DNA from: Cichorium intybus
Taxonomy: Eukaryota; Streptophyta; Magnoliopsida; Asterales; Asteraceae
Reading direction: 5' to 3'
NCBI GenBank assembly: GCA_023525715.1
Contig: CM042011.1
Span: 63,376,354-63,440,353 of the forward strand
Length of the DNA: 64,000 bases
Shown here piece by piece: positions 18,616 through 31,632 of the stretch. The notes beneath the pieces were generated by a model that worked only from the letters and a program-made list of their open reading frames with translations, made no database searches and was not told the origin of the DNA. Both the position numbers and the translations under genes were made by a program. Each line of letters opens with the position of its first letter. Within the stretch, counting starts at the first letter, position 1.

Positions 18616-19387
18616 ACCTCTTAATCATATATTTAGAATATATACTAATGCTAAATAAATTTTTAATGTAGTTGTTATACTTGGAGAGCATAAGATGTGA
18701 TAAAGTTAAAGTATCTCGTGGTCATCCCGCCATATGCTATTGGAATGTCAACAAGATGCGGGAGCGTGAACAAGTGGAATACCACACTGTGGGATATGGG
18801 AGGGGTCTACTCCAAGAGCCTTTTGTACCCGAAGATGATAATCAACCAAACATAGGTAGACAATCAAATGATGTTGAGGTAATGTTTGTACATTCCCTTT
18901 GTTGTTTTTCATGATTTCTCACATAATCATTGAGGATTGCCGTGTACAATCAATGATGCTTATTAACCAACCATAGTATGCGGATTGCCGTGTACAATCA
19001 ATGAAGATTAAGCTAGTATAGTTTAACATAGTATACTAATTTACAGTCAATCATCAATGATTAATATACGATTCAACTAAACTTGTTTAACCAGCTTAAG
19101 TCCTTATTATGCTTGTCATTGATGATTGATTGTAAATCATCATTAATTGTACACGGAAACAAGTATACTATGATAAAGTATCATATTTAGGCATCAAACT
19201 ATGTTCAAGTAACAGTTTTTTTCATGAAAGTTCTGATCACAACAAGATCATCACACAACTTAGAGTTTTATTTAATATAGTGATTATAACCTGTTATAAA
19301 AGGATGTGCCAGGTTGCGTTTAAAACTATTACATATAGCTTAACCTGTTACATATAGTCGGTTATATACAAACTATATAAATCATTG
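18616..19387 (+). repeat. Duplicated block, copy 2 (extra exon-6 copy)
   Basis: Direct duplicate of 15256-16070, placed in the spacer between the stop of the peptidase gene (18114) and the 3' end of the convergent transposase gene (19597). The exon-6 frame (18672-18878) is open, with His-to-Arg, Asp-to-Asn and Gln-to-Leu type differences. It lies beyond the last exon and has no downstream partner exon, so it is unlikely to be used. Confidence 0.88.
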
Positions 19388-19596
19388 TCGAATACAGTTT
19401 ACATTACATATGTTAATTACAATGTTGAGATATTAAACAAGTTAAACAATCATAATCCAACCAAATTACATAAAAATTAGATGAATCCATCTATTCATGT
19501 TATTAACTAACTTAAACAATGATAATCCAAACAAATTACAGAACAAATCAAATACCAACATCCTTAATAAATGTTATAATTCAATGATTACAAAGC

Positions 19597-22087
19597 CTAA
19601 TTTTTTTTACTATTCATTTGTTTTTCCCTTTCAATCCGTACTTTGCATGTCCTTGCATTGTGATTAACATACAAGTTACATCCCATGCAAATTCTGGTTG
19701 AAGATTTTGAAGTTGTTGCTTTTTCACTATTACTAATCAATCTTTTTTTTTTGTCCCAGACCCTTTATTTCTAATAACACTTGGTACTTGAATCTCTACC
19801 GTTTCAGGAATACTATTTATCCCTAGTAGTTTGAGTGCATCTTCTTCATTTTTGTCAGATGTGATTTGTTTTGAAGCAAACCGCTCCACATCCTTCCTCA
19901 TTTTCCTTGTACTTTCAACCACAGATACCAGTTTTTCCTCATCACCTTTCACAACATCTAAGCAATATTTAAAATTCTCATATGCTTCAGATATTAGTTT
20001 CAAGATTTTATCACCTTTTTCAACAAACCCATGCTTATTTAACAGGTTATGGCTTGAAATGACATCCTTTCTCCATCTCCATTTAACAGTTGACGTCTGG
20101 TATTTCTTTGCTTCTTGATTGGCGTGTCATAATTCAACATAAAATATATTAAGAAATTTCCTGATTGTGTGTATTTGTTGAAAAACGAATTTATGCTTTC
20201 CGACCTGGATGTAGTTTTCATTAGTCCGTGCATTAGCATATCTTTGAAATACGTCGGAATCCAATTTTCCCTTATGTTGAACATGCCATTGAACCATCTG
20301 TTATCCTCCAACTTGTACTCCTTTATTAGTATATTCCATTCTTTTTCAAATGTTTCTGGTTCTAGGTACACGTTCCATACCAGCTTATTGAAGCGCTTAC
20401 GAAAATCAGTTTTCTTCAAGAAATCTGGTGACACCTGTTATAACAATTGTCCTTTTTAATCATTTGTGATTAACCCATGTTTTAACAAAAAAATATGTTT
20501 GTTTTGTATACCTTCTTTTGCAACTTTTGCGTTATATGCCACATGCACAATCTGTGCTTCGACTCAGGGAATACACGTTCAACTGCCTGTATCAGCGCCA
20601 GATCTTGGTCAGTCAATACCAAATTTGGTTGAGTCCCATGAGCTTTTAAGAATGCTTCTAGCAGCCAAGTGTATGATTCGATTGTCTCATTGCTTAGTAG
20701 GCCAGCTCCAATTGTGACAGACTTTCTGTGATTGTCAATAGCTGTAAACGGTACAAATATCATTCGGTACCTAGTAATTTGAAAAATCAAAGAATTGTTA
20801 CACATTGTAGTCGTATCAATCATTATTACTCTATACAAGAAACATTATTCATCAATGATTAATTATTTATACATCATTAATCATAAATTATACACATAAT
20901 ATAAACTGGATTTTGTCTTTACTTACTTGTTGGTTCTGAAAGTTGCATCTAATGAGATAACGTCGCTGAATTCCTTATAATATACCTTTTCTGTCTCGTC
21001 GGCCCAAAACATAGCATTTAAGACATTATTTACACATTTGTACTCAAACATGTAATTTGGCAACTCAGCCTTTCTTATGTTCATCTTATCTACTATAAGT
21101 TGTGCATCTTTGTCAACTAAAATATTTCCAAGTTTTCTTCTATAATTTTTGTATTCGGTAACTCCAGGACCGACATTATCATAACCGCCTCTTAAACTTG
21201 CCCGCAAATTAAGTGCCCTTGTCGGACCAATGTTAACTGTACTTGACCCAATCATAAATGATTTATCCGAGAACTTTAACTTTTTTGCTTGCTTTGAATG
21301 TTTCATTTCTTCTAACGTATTAAGAGGGTGGTTGTGTAACTCGTGAAAGTCCTTTATATTGAAAGTGTTAGAATGAATACTTTTCTTATAAACTTTATGC
21401 CAGCTTTACAATCAGTAATGATGAAGTTTGAGTTGCGTCTCTTCCTTCCAGAATCTTCTGAATCTAAGGTGTCTACAGATTTATGTGGTATTTTTCCGGT
21501 TCTGTTACAAACAACTTCCTTTGATTTAATACTATCGTCGCCAAATCTTTTTTGTGAATATAAACGCACATCGAATCCGGCTTTGATGCATACAACCTAT
21601 ACATGTTAATTGCATCATCCAATGATTGGAAACTAGCCTTTTTATCTACCATATATTCCTTCGGTACAAATGGTTGCCACAATTTCGTTTTTCCACCGGG
21701 TGATTCAATTACAGTACTGTTATACGATTCATGCTCTGACTCGTACTCTTAATCTGCTTTATCAGAAAATTAGTTAAACAATCAGTTACTTTAATCATTA
21801 TAATTACTAATTAATGCTAATTACATACTACACATTATCATAATTCCATTATAAAGTAAAACAACTTACATACCAGGTAGTTATATTAGTATTTAATATC
21901 ACACATTACATCTAAATCATAATTGATTAACAATTATTGTTTCAACATATTATGTTGACTATAATCAGTAACGATTAACTTATGGTATTACAGATTGCAC
22001 AATCAAAAATATTACATGTTTAAGAAAATTCAAGGTACCATCACTGATTGTATCTTTATATCTTTTAATTAGTAATGATGTGTAACA

Positions 22088-22167
<80 letters not shown>

Positions 22168-22645
22168 TATCACAGAATGTACTTTACTTGGTTCTATTAA
22201 CAATTACCAACATCAATATAACTGAAAGACTGGTAGGTATACGCAATTTTTTAACAACTACAGTCAATAAGTAGTATAAAGTTTAGTTCCACAAGGCCAA
22301 CGATAAACACATCATATAGAATTAGGATAAACACATCAGCAATTCATGTATACTCGTAAATTACTTGTTTTCAAACCACAAGCACAAGAATAAACCCATC
22401 AGCAATCAGAAAAAACTGAACAAGATAATCATTGGCAATGTTACGATTCCTAATAACACGTATCCTTGTTGGTATTGTTTACAATCACTAATGATTAATC
22501 TAAAAATTATCTTAATCGTGATCAACTCAATGAAAACACAGTTCAAAAGTACATTACCTCCACCGTCTTCTGAAACTTCGATCATCTCCATGGAACTATT
22601 TGTCGAGCCTTCACCTTCATCACTGCTGTACGGTTCCGAATCCAT
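19597..22645 (-). pseudogene. FAR1-type MULE transposase gene, decayed
   Basis: Minus-strand gene with the FAR1/MULE order. A short acidic first exon starts at the ATG at 22645-22643 (MDSEPYSSDEGEG) and ends at a GT donor at 22557. A FAR1-type DNA-binding exon (about 21751-20929) contains FQSLDDAINMYRLYA, an RLYSQKRFG segment and ELHNHPL. The MULE transposase core spans VISLDATFR, YRMIFVPFTAIDNH (20768 downward) and NLVLTDQDLALIQAVERVFP followed by KHRLCMWHI. The RSESINSFF region lies at 20434-20039, and a C-terminal CMGCNLYVNHNARTC zinc knuckle is followed by a stop at 19597. Lesions: a TAA at the start of exon 2, frameshifts near 21575, 21385 and 20048, and one in the A-run near 19745. It is therefore non-functional. 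It converges with the Ulp1-like gene. Confidence 0.82.
22091..22164. repeat. (TA)n microsatellite
   Basis: Lies in the first intron of the transposase gene. Confidence 0.97.
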
Positions 22646-23154
22646 CACTGATGTAGTCCTTTTTTTCGCTGATAAGCTTGAAGTTGTAAAACATATGAAT
22701 AAATTAATTCCATAACTTGTATTGTTTTTTATTGGATTCCAGTGAATAAGTGACCAATTCAATTAGAACGTGACCAAACTATTGAATTCGAAAAAATTGT
22801 ATTCGTTCTTCACCATTGAAACCGTGATCAATGATGTAATCTCGATTTCCAGAAATTGTTTTGGTTTACTTGATTTCTATTGAATAAGAATGATTTCCAG
22901 TAATTGTATTGATTTCGCTTCCAATTCAACAATCTACAAAATCGATTTTTTTACTGGATTGTTAAGATGCGTATTTCAAAGTCGATTGACCAGTAAACAG
23001 GGCAACTCACGATTTCCTTGATTATAGGTACATAAGTTACATTGATTTTGATTAAAAAATTAATTAAATTACTAATTTCCTAAAACACCCTTCAAAAATG
23101 ATTAGCCTACAATTAGCCTCGCGACCTCAACCTTTTATTAGGCCTCAAAGGATC

Positions 23155-23786
<632 letters not shown>

Positions 23787-23791
23787 AAAAC

Positions 23792-24093
23792 TGTTAGTGT
23801 ATCCCACATTGGTGCGACACGGTCCTATAAGTTTGTATATATGTTGGAGTCTCCCCTCTCTCCACAAGGGCTTTTTTGGAGAGACAATCTTGGGCTCCAC
23901 ATATATTTACATGGTATCAGAGCCGGTGTCCCGCACCCCCGAACCTCATCGAGCCTACGTCTCTGAGGGGGAGTGTTAGTGTATCCCACATTGGTGCGAC
24001 ACGGTCCTATAAGTTTGTATATATGTTGGAGTCTCCCCTCTCTCCACAAGGGCTCTTTTGAAGAGACACTCTTGGGCTCCACATATATTTACA
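23792..24093 (+). mobile_element. Complete TRIM retrotransposon, 302 bp
   Basis: Two nearly identical 120-bp direct LTRs (23792-23911 and 23974-24093) start TGTTAGTGTATCCCACATTG and end ATATATTTACA. The internal region is only 62 bp (23912-23973). It begins immediately with TGGTATCAGAGCC, complementary to the 3' end of initiator tRNA-Met (primer binding site), and ends with the polypurine tract GAGGGGGAG. A perfect 5-bp TSD AAAAC flanks the element (23787-23791 and 24094-24098). The LTRs differ at few positions, so insertion is recent. No coding capacity, as in all TRIMs. I saw no 5S-like promoter box, so it is not obviously a Cassandra element. Confidence 0.95.
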
Positions 24094-24098
24094 AAAAC

Positions 24099-25183
24099 AT
24101 TAAATATTTCACAAATTATTGTTTTATGTGATTTTATAAATGTATTGTTGTTTTGTGTTAAACATAAAAATATGTTGTTGTTTGAGTTAAATTCAAAATA
24201 CATTTTTGTTTGGGTTAAAAAGAAAAGCATTTTGTTGTTTTAGGTTAAAACAATGAAGCGTGACTTTTATTTGGTTAAAAACAATAATATGTTATTTATT
24301 AGTTTAACAATTATCATTTTCAGTTAATCTATATCGAGAGTTGATAATTCCCGTTAACAATTGTTAGTCTAATTTAGATTTATTCGACTAAATAAAAAGA
24401 ATATTAGTTTAACACGTAGGCAAATCGCAGTAACAAACCATCAAATCTGACGATTTGTAATACAAAGCCTCCATTTACTTTCTCTGATGACCATTCTCCA
24501 CAAATAAATAGTCTAAGTGCCTTATAAATGAGTGATTATTGTTTGAAGATGTGTTTTAGTTTTCATTTACATGACAGTAGCTATATAGCAAATTTATCAA
24601 ATTTTGCACAGTTACTAAGACACTTAATTTTGTCTAAAAATCAAGTTGTTATGGTGTAAAATATACTTTTTCAAAAAAAGAAACATCATTTCACGAATAG
24701 TTTGTGAAATTTATTTGGTAAGAAAATTTTATCATTAATTTTGTGAGTTATTAATTTGTGATTTTCATTAACATACAATAGTATAAATCATGCTTGTTAA
24801 ACCTAATCTTAAATCATGCTTGTTAATTTAAGCACTTTCAATAGAATAAAATAGCACGGTTATCTGTAATTATTTATTATATTATGATTAGGACAATGTT
24901 ATAATTTAGTATTTCATAAAAATCAATTTATTTATGTTTCATTGTTATTTATTACTCATTTATAATTTGATATAGTTAATTGAAAAATAAATTTTAATTG
25001 TATGGGTCTGGATAAAAATATATAAAAGCTAACGAGATATTAGCGAAGAAACAAAACCAGTTAGTTTATAAAAGGGTTCTGCATCCATTCATTTCAATCT
25101 AAGAGTCTTCTAATATGATAATTTTCATTAAATTAGCATTCCTTCAAGATCTACTTGTTTGTTGTTGATTATTACTTGTTACA
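24099..25183. other. AT-rich stretch without a recognised gene
   Basis: Short 'ttgttgttt(t)agttaaa' words recur at 24118-24260. No long frame, TIR or LTR. Confidence 0.6.
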
Positions 25184-25191
25184 TAAGCAGT

Positions 25192-26168
25192 CAATAGCGC
25201 GCTATAGCGTCGTTGTAGCAATGATATAGCGTATAGCGCCGTTCACTGCGATAATATTTCATTTAGCGATAGAAAATAGCGATATCGCTAATAGCGGCGC
25301 TCTTTACCGTAATTTTGCGCAATTTTTTTGGTTGCTATTGCAATTTTAACGCGCTATTTCGTTTTAGCAAGTAAAAAAATTTAAATTTTGATTTAACCAA
25401 GTAAATCTAGGAGTCAACCAAATCCTAAAAGTTTAAAGGGATGATTTGCTGCAACACCAATAAGAGCTATTTATAACTAGTGTACTCTTATTATGTCTTT
25501 GTGTAAAGCCGATGTGGTATAAGCAGGTGTAAGGCTATCGAGGAACAATGAAACAATCGGGAAACAATGAAGCTATCAATTGTAGGTATCAGGTCTCGTT
25601 TCTTCACCAGGCCTATCTGATTAACTCGTTTTTCAACAGGGGTATCTGATTAATGGTTTGTTTCATGAACAATGAAACCTCGACTGCAGGTTTATCCGGT
25701 TGACGATTGCAGGTTTCCATTGTATCCGATTGACGATTTTTTGTAATCCATGTTTGTAATTTGAGCAAGGGATTACATTCCTTGGTTGTGAATTAGTTCA
25801 ATGTTTGAATTGGAACTTGGTTTGTAAGTTTCTAACAAGTATATGTATATAACGTGTTTGATGATATGCTTGAAAGAAAGTTATTTCATATTGTGAATTG
25901 TATCATATTACATTTCAAATTTTGATTTATTGGACAAGATATACTGTCATAAGTGTTGAATGTTGTTGAAACTTGAATGAATTATTGTTTTTCTTAAACT
26001 AGAATGTTGTTTCATATTCTTATTTCATATTTTTTTTATTAGAAACACTAATATTCTATTATAAAAATTCCACATAATAAAAGTTCTATATAATATAAAA
26101 TCCGTTATATCAACGCTATACCACCGCGAAAATCGCGATTTCAAATAGCGACAGTGATCGCTATTTTG
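25192..26168. mobile_element. hAT-like element with TAGCG subterminal repeats
   Basis: Short inverted ends CAATAGCG (left) and CAAAATAGCG (right, minus strand) are followed by dense copies of TAGCG/CGCTA words and palindromes such as TAGCGCGCTA and GCGATATCGC within about 150 bp of the left end and 70 bp of the right. Flanking 8-mers TAAGCAGT (25184-25191) and TAAGTAAT (26169-26176) match at six of eight positions, as for an old hAT TSD. No transposase frame. An alternative is another DNA-transposon family with similar subterminal repeats. Confidence 0.5.
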
Positions 26169-26282
26169 TAAGTAATATTCAAAATTTAATTGTTAAACGT
26201 AGTAATATGGTACAACGTTGATTTAAAATAGGAGTTCTTTAAATAATTTAATTGTTTTCCTCCTTTTATTCATTCAACTTTT

Positions 26283-28404
<2,122 letters not shown>

Positions 28405-28451
<47 letters not shown>
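28405..28451. repeat. (TA)n microsatellite
   Basis: Short TA tract abutting the MITE on one side and a MULE-like end on the other. Confidence 0.95.
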
Positions 28452-28454
<3 letters not shown>

Positions 28455-29815
28455 CGGGTAAGGACTCAAAATTGATGAGAATTGCGAGGATAAATTTTAG
28501 CTTTACGATTGAAAAAAATAAGTGCATAAGATTTAATTTTATTTATCGTCAAAATATCGCGATTTTATATGACATTTTGGTGATTATTTGGGAGATTTTA
28601 GCAAATTCAACCGAATGTTAAACGTTTGAAGGGTTAAAATAGAAACTGAAATAAGAAAACGAAAAAGAAAATCGCATATACACGTCGCCAAGCCGCATCC
28701 ATTTCTTTCTCTCTGTCATATGTCGTCCAACCATTGACTGAGATTTTATTTTTTTTTCCACTACTTTTGTTATTTCAGCTATAGTTAATTTTTCTTAAAT
28801 TTTTTTTTTGAAAAGACAAAAGTTCTTAAATTTTAAATCTCAACACAAATGAGCATAATCATGAAAATTTTTAAAAAAATTATTTTTTTATTTTTTATTT
28901 TTATATAAAACCCCCCAAAAAATATTCCCTAAAAATCATTAAATTTAGATGATATTTCTACTCACTATACTAGTGATTTTGTAAAAAAATTTAAATAAGT
29001 TTTTGAAGTATTTATATTTTAATTTTTAAGAAAATATTTGTGTTTATAAAACATAACAGAAATTTTTTTTATCCAAATTCAAAAAATCAAATGATAGAGT
29101 TTTTCGTAATACTATTTAATTAAGTTTGTAAAAAAGTTAAAAATATTATTATTAAGCATATAAACGTTTTGTTTAAATGATTCTAACTTTTTATAAAAAA
29201 TAGGACGTGAAAATTTTCGTTCTCCAAATTAAAAATATTTTTAAATGTTTATTATATATCATATATATGATGAACTTTTTGAAAAAAACATTTAAAAATT
29301 AAGGTTCTTTAGATATTTTAAAAGATTACAAGTTTTTGTAAATGTTGAGCATAATATGATCCAAAATGAAATGATTCTAAATATTTATGATTTAAAAAAA
29401 TTATGATTCATCATCTTATGATCCCTAATTATAGTTTTTATGATTCAAAATTAAATGATTCAAAATATATAATGATCCAAAATTTGTTATGAAAAAAAAT
29501 TATTTAATTAATATATTATTGATCGAAAATCATTTGATTAAAAAATGATATGATTCAAAATGTTTTGATTCAAAAATTTATATCCAAAATTAGTATGACC
29601 TGAAAATATTATGATGCATAATTTTTTTATTCAAAACTTTTATAATTGTTAAACATTAAAAACTCGAACCTATATTTAGTTTAAAAATATAAAAAAGTAA
29701 AAAAAATTAAAAAATTAAAACAAAAACAAAATGACACTAGTAACTTCAAATGTGTAGTAAAAACATTAAAAATACAAAAAAAAATTAAAATAAAATAATA
29801 AAAAAATAAAAGACA
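28452..29815. other. Low-complexity AT-rich DNA with a solo MULE-like end
   Basis: The left edge ('gatcgggtaaggactc', 'gatgagaattgcgagga') resembles the TIR of the 23306 MITE, but no partner end is found to the right. From about 29350 to 29650 a degenerate ATGATTCAAAA motif recurs many times. No coding frame. Confidence 0.55.
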
Positions 29816-30062
29816 AAACTTCATAAATGGTCCCTGTGATTTTCCAAAATATCAAGTTTAGTCCCTGACTTTCAAAAACCTCAAGGGAGTCCCTGTGGTT
29901 TGAAATATTTTCATGGACAACCCTTTTGGCTAACACCGTCTATTTTGGTCTGTTAAATGAGAGCATATGCAAGGCATGTGAGGGGAAAAATGTCTTTTAC
30001 AGATCACAAAGACCATTTATGAGTTTTTGTCCAAACCCTCCCCCACCATCAATGACTTTAAC
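29816..30062. mobile_element. Left TIR region of taxilin-bearing MULE-like element
   Basis: Contains 'cataaatggtccctgtg' on + (29827) and, further in, the same family inverted: 'aaaaatgtcttttacagatc', then 'gaccatttatgag' and CCAAACCCTCCCCC (about 29985-30045). The latter stretch is the inverted partner of 41195-41300. The outermost part (29816-29935) may be the remnant of a second end of the same family. Confidence 0.6.
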
Positions 30063-30273
30063 GCTGAAACACACATACCTTTTCCAGCAAAAATGTGTAA
30101 ATATGTAATAACTTCTCCAAATTCACAACTAAAGAAAACCTTGGGCTCAATCCTTTTTTACCAGTTTCTGATCCAACACAATCAACTATCCAATACAAGA
30201 AATTAACCAAAATAACCTAAAATGTGATTTTAGTTTCTGTGAATGTTGTCAGGCTCAAACATGAACCGAATCA

Positions 30274-30581
30274 GCATTGGCTTGACTTTCCTGGATTCTG
30301 CTTCCTTTCTACTTGAAGTGATCTACATAAAGATTCAAGCTTCTCTTTTTGATTTTTGGTTTTTTCTAGTTGCTTCTTCATGTGTTCACGCTATCTAAAA
30401 ATAATAAGTTCAAATTAATGCTATATTTATTTTCCCTTGAAACAAACCTAAAAGACAATCACAACATCATAGAATCAAAACTCACCTCCTCTACAAGATG
30501 GATGAGAGTGATGTCCGACTTCTCAGTTTTCCCCTTTAGAAAAGTATTTTCCTTTTTGAGTTACTTTATCGGTTTTGCCAT
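30274..30581 (-). pseudogene. Taxilin-like coiled-coil gene fragment (two exons)
   Basis: On the minus strand, exon A (30581-30486) follows a 'gaaattag' acceptor. It encodes AKPIK, a stop, then LKKENTFLKGKTEKSDITLI and HLVEE, ending at a GTGAG donor. Exon B (30394 to about 30274) follows 'tatttttag' and encodes REHMKKQLEKTKNQKEKLES followed by LCRSLQVERKQ. This series is the highly conserved coiled-coil core of taxilins, syntaxin-binding proteins thought to act in vesicle traffic. The in-frame stop and isolation of two exons show a dead fragment. It lies between the TIRs of a MULE-like element, so it was probably captured with its intron as genomic DNA. Confidence 0.8.
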
Positions 30582-30599
30582 CTAATTTCACACATAAAG

Positions 30600-30944
30600 T
30601 AATAAAAAAACACAAATTAAATTAATCTGCAACTGACAAAAAATGTGTAAATATGTAACACCTTCTCGATTTCTTTTACAAACCAGAGGGACCGTTTGTA
30701 TTTGTACTTGAGGTAAGTCGAAAACAATGAATTTCTAACAAAAGGAGAACTGAAGAACGCCTAGGTGATTTCAGCAACATCAGAAGTGGTTGAGGTAGAA
30801 ATCGGTAGTTCCTTTGTGTGTAAACGTTGAAATTCTAGCCAGAGGCACCGAACGCACCACCGGTCGCCTCCATCAACTCCCCCGATGCTGTTTCTCCACC
30901 TCTAAAAATCATGATGGGAGCAGCGGTGTGGCTGCTAGCCGTGG
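30600..30944. other. Unrecognised interior of the taxilin-bearing element
   Basis: Includes a 'ccagagggaccgtttgtat' stretch like the MULE TIR words, and a GC-richer block (30835-30944) open on both strands (+: RTTGRLHQLPRCCFSTSKN; -: IFRGGETASGELMEATGGAF). I cannot assign it to a family. Confidence 0.4.
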
Positions 30945-31585
30945 CAATGGAGCAGGTTTGGAGGGGATTGGCATTGATCCAAACCCTTTTAGAAAATTCA
31001 AACAACTGATCGAAACCCGACCCGTAACCCGCAGGGTTTTGACTAATCAAACTCATACCTTTATCTACCGGATCAACGGATACCCAACCCTTTTACCCGA
31101 CCCATTTACAATATTAGAGTTACACAATAATTATGCATTCCTACAAATATAACATGAATCGCATTTTTACTTAATATTTATAAAAAACTTTTCATAATAA
31201 AAGAAACGTCTAATATAACTTAATACTTAAAATAACAATTCCAAAACAAAACAAATGTCTACTATTGCAAACATGCATGTGAAAATGTAAACATTGAGAT
31301 GCATCTACAAAAAGTCTAGAGTCCGACCGATCCACGCACTGATCATCTAGACAAAAGTAAGCACATATAAGTAAATACTAAGTTGTAAAACTAATGATTT
31401 ATAAATAATAATTTTATGTTTTTATAATTTACATGGGGCGGGTCATTAATGGATCAGATGGATAGTGATCCAAACCCAACCCTTTTAATAAAAAGGTTAA
31501 CGGGTAAACGGATCACAAACAATGATCCAACCCCATGAATTTTACATGGGTTTGGAGCGGATCAGGGTCAAAACCCGCTCCATTG
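30945..31585. mobile_element. hAT-like MITE, 641 bp
   Basis: Inverted ends CAATGGAGCAGGTTT (left) and CAATGGAGCGGGTTT (right, minus strand). The subterminal DNA is rich in 'gatccaaaccc', 'acccgacccgtaaccc' and 'gggtaaacggatc' words in both orientations. Flanks share CTAG-containing sequence, but a clean 8-bp TSD was not seen. No coding capacity. Confidence 0.6.
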
Positions 31586-31632
31586 CTAGGTCTAGTGGCT
31601 GCTGCCTGTATTCATCTCCGTGTCTTGCTAAA

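Larger units (their letters stand above)
12052..23149. mobile_element. FAR1-type Mutator-like element (MULE), 11.1 kb
   Basis: The two ends are inverted repeats of about 45 bp. The left end starts TTTGAGGCCAATAAAAAGG and the right end, on the minus strand, TTTGAGGCCTAATAAAAGG. Both continue TTGAGGTC..GAGGC. Between them lie two convergent multi-exon genes: a Ulp1-like C48 peptidase gene on + (12440-18114) and a FAR1/MULE transposase gene on - (19597-22645). MULEs that carry a Ulp1-like gene are known in plants (KI-MULE/Kaonashi-type). Both genes have several inactivating lesions, so this copy cannot move by itself. Both outer flanks run into microsatellites within 12-25 bp and no 9-bp TSD could be recognised. 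Dispersed AATCATNNATGATT palindromes fill the introns and spacers. Confidence 0.85.

Noticed and set aside
23792..24093. Cassandra-type TRIM with 5S rRNA promoter in the LTR
   Set aside because: I see no 5S internal control region in the 120-bp LTR, so only a generic TRIM call is supported.
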